A stretch of DNA of 30,334 nt from Bacillota bacterium (lineage in GTDB: Bacteria; Bacillota; UBA4882; UBA8346), in assembly GCA_023415375.1 (NCBI GenBank), contig JAEZKW010000139.1, positions 1-30,334 on the forward strand, in the 5' to 3' direction. The notes below the pieces were generated by a model, which was not told where the DNA came from, did no database searches, and was given only the letters and a program-made list of their open reading frames with translations. Position 1 is the stretch's first letter; each line of letters opens with the position of its first letter. This document shows positions 8,867 to 17,219 of this stretch, one piece after another. Both the position numbers and the translations under genes were made by a program.

Positions 8867-10084
8867 ATGGAAAAATCAAATGTAATCATCATCAATCATT
8901 ATGCCTCAATACCGCGGTGGCCTGGACCCACCCGTAATTTTGATTTTGCAGCCAGCCTCGTTAAGCAAGGCTGGAAGGTTTACCTCTTAACCTGCCGGTT
9001 CAATCACTATTTACGAGGCTACCTACCAAATCCTCCAAAGGAGGAAGCCGGTGTCAAACTGAAATGGATATGGAGTACTCCATATCAAGGAAATTCATTA
9101 TTACGGGAATTAAATATCCTCTTTTTTTCTTTTTGCAGTTTTTGGCGGGGGTTATGGATTCCGGCTGAGGCTATTGTTACGGTAACACCGCCTTTGGAAT
9201 CGGCTTTTAGCGGATGGTTACTGGCACGCGTGAAACGGATTCCTTTTATGCTCGATGTGGAGGATTTGTGGCCGGATTCCATTATTGCGATGGGATTTCG
9301 TAACAAGTTGGTTATCGGGTGGTTACGTTTTTTAGAACGGTTTTTATATCGCCATAGTGACCATTTCCTGACAGTAGCGGGGGAGATGAAAGAATATCTT
9401 CGTAAGCAGGGAGTACCGGATTCTAAAATCTCGATGATTCCATTGGGAGCTAATTTACCTCCGGAGTTTAGTTCTGCAAGGAGAGACGAAATTCGGGAAC
9501 GCTATGGATGGCCGGAAAAGAAAATTATAGCAGTTTATGTTGGGGCTCACGGGCCTGCCAATGCTTTAGAGACTTTAATTAATGCAGCCAAATATCTACC
9601 GGAAGACACTCCTGTTCAAATTGTGCTTTTTGGGGATGGTTCGGATAAACCGCGGTTATCTAAGATATTAAGCAAATCTAATTTGTCCAATATCAAGATG
9701 GAAGACCCGGTGCCGCCGGAAATGGTACCGCAAATTTTGCAAGCAGCTGATATTGGTATTGCTTCTTTGAAAGATACCGATACTTTTAAAACGGTCAGAC
9801 CCAATAAACTCTATGAATACATGGCAGTAGGATTGCCGGTCATATGTTGCATTTCCGGTGAGGCCGGCCGGTTCATTACGGAAATCGGCTCAGGCATCCA
9901 GGTGACGCCTGAGGATGCTTCGGGCTTGGCAGAGACCTTGGAGAAACTTTCTCAAAATGCCGAGTATCGGCAGAAACTAGGCAAAAAAGGTTATGATTAT
10001 GTACGGACTTTTGGAGATAGGGCACAATTAGCTGCGGTAATGGGCGGTATTATTGAAAAGGTTATCAGCGAAAATGAAAAATAA
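8867..10084 (+). CDS. glycosyltransferase family 4, WbuB/WcaI-like
   Basis: A 405-residue protein starting at ATG 8867, three bases after the previous stop. It has the markers of the WbuB (L-FucNAc transferase) and WcaI group: HYASIPRWPGPTRNFDFA near the N-terminus, MLDVEDLWPDS near residue 140, VYVGAHGPANALETLI at the start of the donor domain, and TVRPNKLYEYMAVGLPVI as the nucleotide-sugar loop. In that group, enzymes act early on undecaprenyl-linked N-acetylated sugars, which fits the adjacent phosphoglycosyl transferase. The next gene's start lies inside its last codons, so expression is coupled. The exact donor is an open question; WbuB-like naming is by motif only. Confidence 0.87.
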   Translation: MEKSNVIIINHYASIPRWPGPTRNFDFAASLVKQGWKVYLLTCRFNHYLRGYLPNPPKEEAGVKLKWIWSTPYQGNSLLRELNILFFSFCSFWRGLWIPAEAIVTVTPPLESAFSGWLLARVKRIPFMLDVEDLWPDSIIAMGFRNKLVIGWLRFLERFLYRHSDHFLTVAGEMKEYLRKQGVPDSKISMIPLGANLPPEFSSARRDEIRERYGWPEKKIIAVYVGAHGPANALETLINAAKYLPEDTPVQIVLFGDGSDKPRLSKILSKSNLSNIKMEDPVPPEMVPQILQAADIGIASLKDTDTFKTVRPNKLYEYMAVGLPVICCISGEAGRFITEIGSGIQVTPEDASGLAETLEKLSQNAEYRQKLGKKGYDYVRTFGDRAQLAAVMGGIIEKVISENEK

Positions 10085-10682
10085 ACAAAAATTACAATGG
10101 GGTATTAAATATCTGCTGGATTTTTTACTGGCCTTGTTATTATTGATTCCGGTGACTGCTGCAATTGCAATTCTCGGAGTTATCTTATATATTGATTCGC
10201 CGGACCCCATCTTTTTTAAACAACTGCGCCCCGGGAAAAATGGGAAACTTTTTTTAATTTTCAAATTAAGGACGATGGTGCCGGGGGATCATACGGTCAG
10301 TACGCCTCGGAATCCTGATGGTTCACTCGCATTAACCCACGATTTAAAGGGTTATACCCGATTCGGTAAATTGTTGCGCAGGTTTAGTCTGGACGAATTG
10401 CCGCAACTTTATAATGTATTAAAGGGTGACATGAGCTTTATTGGCCCCCGCCCCGATTTGCCGGAGCATGTACAATTGTATCAGGGTGATGAAGCGTTAA
10501 AACTCATGGCAAGGCCGGGATTAACCGGACTCGCCCAAGTCGGAGGCAGAAACGGGCTGCCCTGGAAAGAAAGGTTGCAACTTGATGCCAGGTATGTGAA
10601 AGAATACTCTTTATTGCTGGATTTGAAGATTTTTATTGTGACCCTCGGTCGACTTATCACCGGCAAAGGTGTTTATCAATAA
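10074..10682 (+). CDS. polyprenyl-phosphate phosphoglycosyl transferase (bacterial sugar transferase)
   Basis: A 202-residue monotopic enzyme of the PglC/WbaP C-terminal type. I chose ATG 10074; a TTG at 10053 is an upstream alternative. Residues 12-40 form the re-entrant membrane helix with the central proline (LLLLIPVT). Then come LRPGKNGKLFLIFKLRTM, the catalytic Asp-Glu pair at 107-108 (RFSLDELPQLYNVLKGDMS), FIGPRPDLPEH and RPGLTGLAQVGGRN. It would move a sugar phosphate from UDP-sugar to undecaprenyl phosphate, starting the repeat unit that the glycosyltransferases extend and the flippase exports. Length fits the single-domain form. It overlaps the upstream gene by 11 bases. Confidence 0.92.
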   Translation: MKNKQKLQWGIKYLLDFLLALLLLIPVTAAIAILGVILYIDSPDPIFFKQLRPGKNGKLFLIFKLRTMVPGDHTVSTPRNPDGSLALTHDLKGYTRFGKLLRRFSLDELPQLYNVLKGDMSFIGPRPDLPEHVQLYQGDEALKLMARPGLTGLAQVGGRNGLPWKERLQLDARYVKEYSLLLDLKIFIVTLGRLITGKGVYQ

Positions 10683-10699
10683 AGATAAGAGGTGAAAAA

Positions 10700-11491
10700 A
10701 TGCCCGTCACTGAATATGAGCTGAGAGAGCTAGACTGGGACACTCAATTTTTTGGGATGAAAATGGGACAGGTGTTGTTGCCCTCAAAACCGGAGCCTCC
10801 AAATTTTTCGGAATTAGCTTGGCTTCATACATTGGACACAGCCCAGCATGAAAATTTTCAATTTTTATATTGCCCAATTGATGTAGCCTATCCGGAGGTT
10901 GCAACCATTATTGCCAGCCATGGAGCTATGATCGGGGATGTTTTAGTTACCTTTGTTCGGAGTTGTTCTAAGGATGTTCAAAAAACCAACTCTCATTTCA
11001 AGTTGATGGATGCGACCCAGGAAGAGCTCACGGACATTTTAGAAATTGCCGCTCCAAGTTTTCGGGATTCCCGATTTATGAAGGATCCTCATTTTGATCG
11101 GGCGAAGGCGGAACAATTTTATCCAAGTTGGCTTAGAGAATCTTTTTCCAATAATGAAAAAATATTGGTTGTCAAAGAGAAACAGCAGGTTTGCGGATTT
11201 ATTTCTTTAAAACCCGACCCCTCGACGAAGACTTTGGTCATTCGGTTGATTGCAGTAAAAAGCTCAGATCAGGGAAAAGGGATCGGACAAATCTTGGTTC
11301 ATCAAGCTATTAACATGGCTATAGATCTGAAATACCACCAAGTCCAAGTTGGAACACAATTGACCAATACGGCTGCCATTAATCTGTATGAAAAAAACGG
11401 TTTCCGGATGATTAGTGCTAAATATCGCTATCACATTTGGCTCGGTACTGTTTTTAAATTGCAAACTGCCGAAAGAACAGGCGCCAAATAG
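10700..11491 (+). CDS. GNAT N-acetyltransferase, WecD/RffC-like
   Basis: A 263-residue protein with AAGAGGTGAA just before ATG 10700. Residues 8-24 (LRELDWDTQFFGMKMG) match the N-terminal signature of dTDP-fucosamine acetyltransferase WecD and related enzymes. The C-terminal GNAT core has the acetyl-CoA loop QGKGIG at 191-196, followed by NTAAINLYEKNGF, the usual end of motif B. It probably acetylates the amino group of a 4-amino-dideoxy sugar made by the next gene's aminotransferase, the same pairing as WecE/WecD in enterobacterial common antigen synthesis. That pairing is inference from context; a different amino sugar is possible. Confidence 0.82.
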   Translation: MPVTEYELRELDWDTQFFGMKMGQVLLPSKPEPPNFSELAWLHTLDTAQHENFQFLYCPIDVAYPEVATIIASHGAMIGDVLVTFVRSCSKDVQKTNSHFKLMDATQEELTDILEIAAPSFRDSRFMKDPHFDRAKAEQFYPSWLRESFSNNEKILVVKEKQQVCGFISLKPDPSTKTLVIRLIAVKSSDQGKGIGQILVHQAINMAIDLKYHQVQVGTQLTNTAAINLYEKNGFRMISAKYRYHIWLGTVFKLQTAERTGAK

Positions 11492-11538
11492 GTCATTTCT
11501 ATATTAAAAGTTTTTGAAGTAATGGAGGGGGAATACAT

Positions 11539-12663
11539 TTGCAGGTACCAGCTTTTGATATTACCCGGCAAAATCAAATATTGGAACCAGCTTTCCAGCA
11601 GGCTTTTCGGACTGTGTTACAGCATGGTCATTTTATTCTGGGTGACGAGGTTCAAAAATTTGAAAAGCAAGCTGCCGATTTTTTAGGGGTCGAGTATACA
11701 GTTACAGTGGCCAATGGTAGTGATGCTCTTGTTTTAAGTTTAATGGCTTTGGGAATCGGACCTGGCGATGAGGTCATCGTTCCGAGCTTTACATTTTTTG
11801 CGACAGCCAGTTCAGTGAGCAGGGTTGGAGCAGTTCCCATTTTTGTGGATGTGAGCCGGGAGGATTATAATATCGATCCCGACGCGGTCCGTCAAAAAAT
11901 AACCCCAAAAACGAAAGCAGTAATCGCAGTGGAGCTTTTCGGAATGCCAGCGAAAATGAATGAACTGGGCAAACTTGCAAACGATTACGGCCTATCAATT
12001 ATTGAAGATGCAGCCCAGGCTTTGGGGACGGTTTATGGAGAACAGCAGGTTGGTAGTATCGGAACTTTGGGTTGTTTCAGTTTTTTTCCCACAAAAAATC
12101 TGGGTTGCTTTGGTGATGGAGGAATGGTCACCACCAACAGGGCTGATTTAGCAGAAAAACTTCGTATGTTAAGGGTTCATGGGGCCCGTCGTAAGTATTA
12201 CCATGAATTGTTGGGGATAAATAGCCGATTGGATACCATCCAGGCTGCATTTCTAAATATCAAATTGCCTTATGTGAAAAGCTGGATTGAAAAACGGCGG
12301 AAAATAGCGGAATTTTATCGTCAAGGATTAGCGGATATTTCCGAGATTCGGCTTCCGGCAGATGATAGCGGCCATAGTTATAATCAGTTTACGATTCAAG
12401 CGGAAAATCGTGATGAGCTTCGAGCCTTTTTAGCTGAAAATGGGATAAGTACCACCATTTATTATCCACTGGCTTTACATTTGCAACCGGTATTTACTCC
12501 TCTTGGGTATAAGCCAGGAGACCTGCCAATCAGTGAAGCCTTAACCGGCAAAGTCTTATCTTTGCCCATATTTCCTGAGTTGACTTTGGAAGAGCAACGG
12601 TACATCATTGAGAAGATAAATTATTTTTATAGGCCCAAAACCATGGGAGGAAACTGGCGATGA
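11539..12663 (+). CDS. DegT/DnrJ/EryC1/StrS family sugar aminotransferase
   Basis: A 374-residue PLP enzyme. It starts at TTG 11539, supported by GGAGGGG ending eight bases upstream. Residues DEVIVPSFTFFATASS, EDAAQALGTVYG (Asp157 contacts the PLP pyridine nitrogen) and FFPTKNLGCFGDGG (Lys186 the Schiff-base lysine) are complete, so the protein looks active. Enzymes of this family transaminate keto nucleotide sugars such as dTDP-4-keto-6-deoxyhexose or UDP-keto sugars, using glutamate. With the GNAT gene 47 bases upstream it would produce an N-acetylated amino sugar. The keto-sugar producing dehydratase is not in this window. It ends by overlapping wecB by four bases. Confidence 0.92.
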   Translation: MQVPAFDITRQNQILEPAFQQAFRTVLQHGHFILGDEVQKFEKQAADFLGVEYTVTVANGSDALVLSLMALGIGPGDEVIVPSFTFFATASSVSRVGAVPIFVDVSREDYNIDPDAVRQKITPKTKAVIAVELFGMPAKMNELGKLANDYGLSIIEDAAQALGTVYGEQQVGSIGTLGCFSFFPTKNLGCFGDGGMVTTNRADLAEKLRMLRVHGARRKYYHELLGINSRLDTIQAAFLNIKLPYVKSWIEKRRKIAEFYRQGLADISEIRLPADDSGHSYNQFTIQAENRDELRAFLAENGISTTIYYPLALHLQPVFTPLGYKPGDLPISEALTGKVLSLPIFPELTLEEQRYIIEKINYFYRPKTMGGNWR

Positions 12664-13718
12664 AGATTATGACCATTGTCGGGGCCAGACCGCAATTTGT
12701 AAAGGCGGCAGTGGTTTCCAACCATTTACGGCGAAATTCTCGTGAAATATTGGTCCATACCGGTCAGCACTATGATGTGAATATGTCGGATATTTTTTTT
12801 AAGGAATTGGGCATTCCGGCCCCTGATTATCATCTAGGAATCGGTTCCGGACTTCATGGTGCCCAAACAGGAAAAATGCTGGAGTCTATTGAGCATGTCA
12901 GCCTTGAGGAAAAACCGGATTGCCTTTTGATATATGGTGACACCAATTCGACCTTGGCCGGAGCCTTGGCTGCATCTAAATTACATATTCCAATTGCTCA
13001 TGTGGAAGCCGGATTACGCAGCTTTAACCGGAGGATGCCTGAAGAAGTGAACCGAGTAGTGGCTGATCATTTGGCTACATGGCTTTTTGCACCTACTAGG
13101 ACGGCGATAACCAATCTGGCTAATGAAGGGATTCATGAGGGAGTATACCGAACTGGGGATGTGATGTATGATGCTTTTTTACAAATGTCTGAGCGGGTAT
13201 CCGTACAGTCGCATATTTTGGATACCCTAAAATTAATTCCTAAAAAATACTGCCTGTTAACATTGCACCGGGCCGAAAATACCGATGACCCCAAGAAATT
13301 GCAAGCTATTTTAGGTACCTTGGCTAAGCTTGATTGTAAGGTGGTTTTTCCAATCCACCCGCGGACAAGGGCTAAACTCACAGAATATCATTTGTCCTTC
13401 GAAAGTGAGTCATTAAGCTTTATTGAACCAGTGGGCTATTTTGATATGCTAAACTTGGAACTGAATTCCAAAATTATCTTAACCGATTCGGGCGGGGTTC
13501 AGAAAGAGGCCTATATGGCCCAAATTCCCTGTATCACCTTGCGGAATGAGACTGAATGGGTTGAAACCGTTGAGGTCGGCTGGAACCGTTTAGTAGGCGC
13601 TGATCCTGACGCAATTCGGAAGGCTATTGATTTAAGCTGGGTTGGCTTGGAGCATCCGGATCTTTTTGGCGACGGCGCTGCCGGAGCTCAAATCGCAAAA
13701 ATACTAAATGAAAGGTAG
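12660..13718 (+). CDS. wecB: UDP-N-acetylglucosamine 2-epimerase (non-hydrolysing)
   Basis: A 352-residue protein overlapping the aminotransferase stop (ATGA). The family signatures are complete: MTIVGARPQFVKAA (Arg10), HTGQHYDVNMSD, IYGDTNSTLAG (Asp94), IAHVEAGLRSFNRRMPEE (Glu116 and the acidic pair at 128-129), LTLHRAENTD (catalytic-region His) and LTDSGGVQKEA. It interconverts UDP-GlcNAc and UDP-ManNAc in the cytoplasm; UDP-ManNAc can be used directly or oxidised to UDP-ManNAcA. No UDP-ManNAc dehydrogenase (wecC) is seen nearby, so ManNAc itself may be the building block. Length is near the family norm of about 370. It belongs to the polysaccharide operon. Confidence 0.94.
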   Translation: MKIMTIVGARPQFVKAAVVSNHLRRNSREILVHTGQHYDVNMSDIFFKELGIPAPDYHLGIGSGLHGAQTGKMLESIEHVSLEEKPDCLLIYGDTNSTLAGALAASKLHIPIAHVEAGLRSFNRRMPEEVNRVVADHLATWLFAPTRTAITNLANEGIHEGVYRTGDVMYDAFLQMSERVSVQSHILDTLKLIPKKYCLLTLHRAENTDDPKKLQAILGTLAKLDCKVVFPIHPRTRAKLTEYHLSFESESLSFIEPVGYFDMLNLELNSKIILTDSGGVQKEAYMAQIPCITLRNETEWVETVEVGWNRLVGADPDAIRKAIDLSWVGLEHPDLFGDGAAGAQIAKILNER

Positions 13719-13728
13719 AATTGAATCC

Positions 13729-14763
13729 ATGAAAAATTTTGCCAGTGATAATCATGCCGGTGTTCCATCCGAGATTTTAGAGGCGCTGGGGCGTGCCAAC
13801 AATGAATATGCATTAGCCTATGGCGATGACCAATATACAGCGGCGGCGGTCCGTAAGTTTAAAGAACAACTGGGACCGGATATTGATGTTTATTTTGTAA
13901 TCAATGGAACTTCAGCCAACGTCTTAGGTCTTAAAGCCATCACTCAGTCCTATCATGCGATAATTTGCCCGGAAACGGCTCATATCAACGTCGATGAATG
14001 TGGAGCTCCGGAATTCGCTATGGGTTGCAAGTTGGTTACTGTTCCGACGGACAATGGAAAATTGACGCCTGACTTAGTGAAGGATAAATTACATGAGGTC
14101 GGCAATCAGCACCATAATCAACCTAAGGTCATTTCAATTTCCGAATCCAGCGAGCTTGGTACGGTATATACCCCCGCCGAAATTAAGTCCTTAGCTGATT
14201 TCGCCCATCAAAACGGACTGTTTTTACATATGGACGGCGCTAGAATTGCCAATGCTGCAGCCAGTTTAGATTGTAAACTTCGAGAAATTACCACCGATGT
14301 TGGTGTTGATGTATTATCCTTTGGGGGCACTAAAAACGGTTTGATGTATGGTGATGCGGTCGTCTTTTTAAACCGTAAATTGGGAGAAGATTTTAAATAT
14401 ATTCGTAAACAAGGACTGCAATTACTTTCGAAGATGCGGTTTTTGGCTGTACAGTTCGAAGCATTATTTACAAATGACTTATGGCTTAAAAATGCCAGAC
14501 ATGCCAATGAAATGGCCCAAATTTTGGCGAAAGAAATTGCGACCATCCCGCAAATTAAAATTACCCAAAAAGTCGAGGCCAATGCGGTGTTTGCCGTTAT
14601 TCCACCTCAATATATCCCGAAGATTCAGGCGAAATATTTGTTTTCCGTTTGGAACGAGAAAACATCAGAAGTCCGCTTAATGACCTCCTTTGCTACAGCT
14701 CTTGAAGATATTCAAGATTTTATCAAGGTTATCAAAGAAACAATCAAAATGGATGCGAAATGA
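13729..14763 (+). CDS. ltaE: low-specificity L-threonine aldolase (PLP, fold I)
   Basis: A 344-residue protein. ATG 13729 begins the family-typical MKNFASDNHAG and follows AAAGGTAG; an in-frame ATG at 13708 inside wecB would add seven residues. His85 (ETAHINVDE, the ring-stacking residue), Asp169 (HMDGARIANA) and Lys202 (FGGTKNGLMYGDA, the PLP lysine) are present. The family cleaves L-threonine or L-allo-threonine to glycine and acetaldehyde. Its place directly after wecB, overlapping if the upstream start is used, puts it on the polysaccharide transcript although the known reaction is central amino-acid metabolism. It may simply be the last gene of the operon. No hairpin terminator follows. 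Confidence 0.9.
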   Translation: MKNFASDNHAGVPSEILEALGRANNEYALAYGDDQYTAAAVRKFKEQLGPDIDVYFVINGTSANVLGLKAITQSYHAIICPETAHINVDECGAPEFAMGCKLVTVPTDNGKLTPDLVKDKLHEVGNQHHNQPKVISISESSELGTVYTPAEIKSLADFAHQNGLFLHMDGARIANAAASLDCKLREITTDVGVDVLSFGGTKNGLMYGDAVVFLNRKLGEDFKYIRKQGLQLLSKMRFLAVQFEALFTNDLWLKNARHANEMAQILAKEIATIPQIKITQKVEANAVFAVIPPQYIPKIQAKYLFSVWNEKTSEVRLMTSFATALEDIQDFIKVIKETIKMDAK

Positions 14764-14800
14764 TAATTCATTAAAATTTAAAAAGAATCCCATTGTCTAT

Positions 14801-14829
14801 TTACCGGAATTTGATTAAAATTATATAAT
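14801..14829 (+). promoter_or_regulatory. candidate SigA promoter for lysA
   Basis: TATAAT at 14824-14829 lies 17 bases after TTACCG at 14801-14806, which is a poor -35 box. The region is AT-rich and lies 38 bases before the lysA start. The -10 is perfect, the -35 is weak, so this is a tentative call. Confidence 0.35.
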
Positions 14830-14866
14830 TAAGTAAAAACAGTTAAAGTGTAAGCGGAGGTTACCG

Positions 14867-16150
14867 ATGCCAATTAAGCCATTGCCATTTTCGAAAGCTC
14901 AAATCGAGAAGGTCATTCAAAAATATCCGACGCCTTTTCACATTTACGATGAACAAGCCATTAAAAATAATGCCCGGCAGTTACTTTCGACGTTTTCATG
15001 GGCCCCAGGCTTTAAAGAGTATTTCGCGGTCAAGGCGACTCCCAATCCATATATCATTAAAACCGTCCATGAAGAAGGTTTCGGTGTGGATTGCAGTTCG
15101 CTGACTGAACTGATATTGGCTGAAAAGGCCGGCCTTTCCGGTGAAGAAATCATGTTTTCCTCAAACGACACACCGGCTGAAGAATTTCAAAAAGCACGCC
15201 AACTCGGGGCGATCATCAATCTCGATGATATAAGTCATATCGCTTTCCTGGAGGAGCAGGCCGGGATTCCGGAGTTAATCAGCTTTCGTTATAATCCGGG
15301 ACCGCTACGCAAAGGCAATGCCATTATCGGTGTACCTGAGGAAGCCAAGTATGGCTTTACCAAAGCTCAACTTTTTGAAGGGTATCGGATTTTAAAAGAA
15401 AAAGGCATCAAGCGATTCGGCCTTCATACCATGGTGGCCTCCAATGAACTCCATCCCCATTATTTTATCGAGACGGCTAAAATGCTATTTGAGCTGGTTG
15501 TAGAGCTATCACAGCAACTGGGCATCCATTTCGAACTGATCAACTTGGGGGGCGGGATCGGCATTCCCTATAAACCGGATCAAAAGCCGATTGATTTGGC
15601 CATGATTTCTCATGGCATTCAAAAAGAATACGATCAAAAAATCAAAGCTAACGGTTTGCATCCATTGCGGATTACCATGGAATGCGGCCGTTATATCACC
15701 GGGCCTTATGGTTATTTAGTGGCGACGGTATTGCATAAGAAAGAGATTTATAAGAACTATGTGGGGCTGGACGCCTGCATGGCCAACCTGATGCGTCCGG
15801 CACTTTACGGGGCTTATCATCATATTACCGTGCTTGGAAAAGAGGATTGGCCCTTGGATCATATTTATGATGTCACCGGTTCCTTATGTGAGAATAATGA
15901 TAAATTTGCCATCAACCGTCAATTGCCATTGATTGAGAGAGGCGATTTGATCGTCATACATGATGCCGGCGCCCATGGGCATGCTATGGGGTTCAATTAT
16001 AACGGTAAGTTAAGGTCGGCCGAGTTAATGCTAAAATCTAATGGTGAAGTGGAATTGATTCGTAGGGCCGAAACCAATGACGATTATTTCGCGACCCTGA
16101 ATTTTTCCGATTTTATGCAAAGTAAAATGAATAAGATTGAAGCAAGGTAA
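14867..16150 (+). CDS. lysA: diaminopimelate decarboxylase (fold III, PLP)
   Basis: A 427-residue protein starting at ATG 14867, with GCGGAGG seven bases upstream. Lys56 in FAVKATPNPYI is the PLP lysine of alanine-racemase-like decarboxylases. VDCSSLTELILA, the glycine loop LINLGGGIGIPYKP, ECGRYITGPYG, and VTGSLCENNDKFA with the Cys of the active-site loop all fit LysA. The usual HIGSQ segment is replaced by GLHTMVASNELHPHY, as in a branch of LysA that I recognise only by pattern. It decarboxylates meso-diaminopimelate to L-lysine, the last lysine step. A related diamino-acid decarboxylase activity cannot be excluded. It has its own terminator. Confidence 0.85.
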   Translation: MPIKPLPFSKAQIEKVIQKYPTPFHIYDEQAIKNNARQLLSTFSWAPGFKEYFAVKATPNPYIIKTVHEEGFGVDCSSLTELILAEKAGLSGEEIMFSSNDTPAEEFQKARQLGAIINLDDISHIAFLEEQAGIPELISFRYNPGPLRKGNAIIGVPEEAKYGFTKAQLFEGYRILKEKGIKRFGLHTMVASNELHPHYFIETAKMLFELVVELSQQLGIHFELINLGGGIGIPYKPDQKPIDLAMISHGIQKEYDQKIKANGLHPLRITMECGRYITGPYGYLVATVLHKKEIYKNYVGLDACMANLMRPALYGAYHHITVLGKEDWPLDHIYDVTGSLCENNDKFAINRQLPLIERGDLIVIHDAGAHGHAMGFNYNGKLRSAELMLKSNGEVELIRRAETNDDYFATLNFSDFMQSKMNKIEAR

Positions 16151-16200
16151 TTCATTTATTTTCGTTTTCTCATTCAGGTTAAATAAAAGATAATTAGTTA

Positions 16201-16226
16201 AAAGGCTCCCTAGGGGAGCTTTTTAT
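16201..16226 (+). terminator. intrinsic terminator after lysA
   Basis: GCTCCC (16205-16210) and GGGAGC (16214-16219) form a six-pair GC-rich stem with a three-base loop. It is extended by A/T pairs and followed by TTTTTATT, the standard Rho-independent layout, 51 bases after the lysA stop. Confidence 0.9.
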
Positions 16227-16483
16227 TAACTTCTTTCCTAAAATTATCCCATACTTTGTTCCCACAAGGGCTGTCAAAGGTCAAAATTGCTCGTGACTTT
16301 AACATAATTTGTGGTAAAAATTTATCATAATATTCATGGATTTTATATTCAGTATATCCAACTTCACTTTTGCATGGTTTATAAAAAAGCAGTTATTTTA
16401 GACATATTGAATGGTTTTTACTAAATTTCCAAAATCTTGTCCCCTTTCGAATTTTATAACCCCTGTCCATTCCGGCTTTTTTT

Positions 16484-16492
16484 TGGTATAAT
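16484..16492 (+). promoter_or_regulatory. extended -10 promoter of the two-component operon
   Basis: TGGTATAAT gives a perfect -10 (16487-16492) with the TGn extension. A weak -35, TGTCCA, is at 16464-16469 with 17-base spacing. It lies 30 bases before the response-regulator start, whose ribosome site is AAGGGAGG. The weak -35 suggests that expression may depend on an activator, possibly the regulator itself. Confidence 0.6.
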
Positions 16493-16522
16493 AAACCTAA
16501 ATTGACAAGGGAGGCTTTGTAA

Positions 16523-17218
16523 ATGCCTGGAACAATTGCCATTATTGAAGATGAACCCAATATTGTGGAACTGGTAAAATATAATTTGGATCGCGAAGGA
16601 TACCGCACGATTTCTGCGGGAACCGGCCGCAAAGGTTTGGAACTCGTTCAGCAAGAATTACCGGACTTGGTCATTTTGGACTTGATGTTACCGGAACTTG
16701 ACGGTCTATCGGTTTGCAAACAATTACGGGCAGATGCTCAAACCAAGTCTATCCCGATCATTATTCTTACCGCTAAAAGTGAAGAGGCCGACCGGGTTTT
16801 GGGACTTGAGATGGGGGCGGATGATTACGTTACCAAACCTTTTTCGCCTCGAGAATTAGCAGCCAGAGTGCGCGCCGTGTTAAGAAGGACCGGGAATGCT
16901 GATGAAGATGAGCCAGCAATTATCGAAATTGGCGGCATTCGCATGGATTTGCGGCAGCATTTGGTAAAAGTCAAAGGGGGAGAAGTTGAGCTTACACCCA
17001 AGGAGTTTGATTTCCTCAAATTGTTACTATTAAATCCGGGCCGTGCGTTTACCCGCGAATTTTTATTGGAACATTTATGGGGTTATGAATATTTCGGTGA
17101 TACCCGGACTGTTGATGTTCATGTACGTCGCCTGCGTCAAAAAATAGAGGACAACCCGGCAGATCCCATATACCTAGAGACGGTCCGCGGAGTTGGCTAT
17201 CGCTTCCGAGGTGAATGA
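16523..17218 (+). CDS. phoP: OmpR/PhoB-family response regulator, PhoP/PhoB-like
   Basis: A 231-residue protein. The receiver domain has the acidic pair Glu9-Asp10, phosphoacceptor Asp53 (LVILDLMLPELDG), Thr83 (ILTAK) and Lys105 (YVTKPFSPRELAARV). The C-terminal winged helix (about 130-231) has LTPKEFDFLKLLLLNPGRAFTRE and RTVDVHVRRLRQKIEDNP, the DNA-binding pattern of the PhoB branch. It is phosphorylated by the following kinase, whose start lies two bases after this stop, and then binds direct-repeat promoter sites. The phosphate-limitation role is inferred from resemblance to PhoP/PhoB and WalR; no pst genes are in the window. WalR-like cell-wall control is the main alternative, and the neighbouring mreB and sbp genes make it worth considering. 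Confidence 0.85.
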   Translation: MPGTIAIIEDEPNIVELVKYNLDREGYRTISAGTGRKGLELVQQELPDLVILDLMLPELDGLSVCKQLRADAQTKSIPIIILTAKSEEADRVLGLEMGADDYVTKPFSPRELAARVRAVLRRTGNADEDEPAIIEIGGIRMDLRQHLVKVKGGEVELTPKEFDFLKLLLLNPGRAFTREFLLEHLWGYEYFGDTRTVDVHVRRLRQKIEDNPADPIYLETVRGVGYRFRGE

Positions 17219-17219
17219 C

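Larger units (their letters stand above)
16151..16522. other. AT-rich intergenic region between lysA and the response regulator
   Basis: This 372-base gap holds the lysA terminator at its start and the extended -10 promoter of the two-component system at its end. The 250 bases between are AT-rich, with short inverted and T-rich stretches but no ribosome site plus open frame that I would support. Confidence 0.6.
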
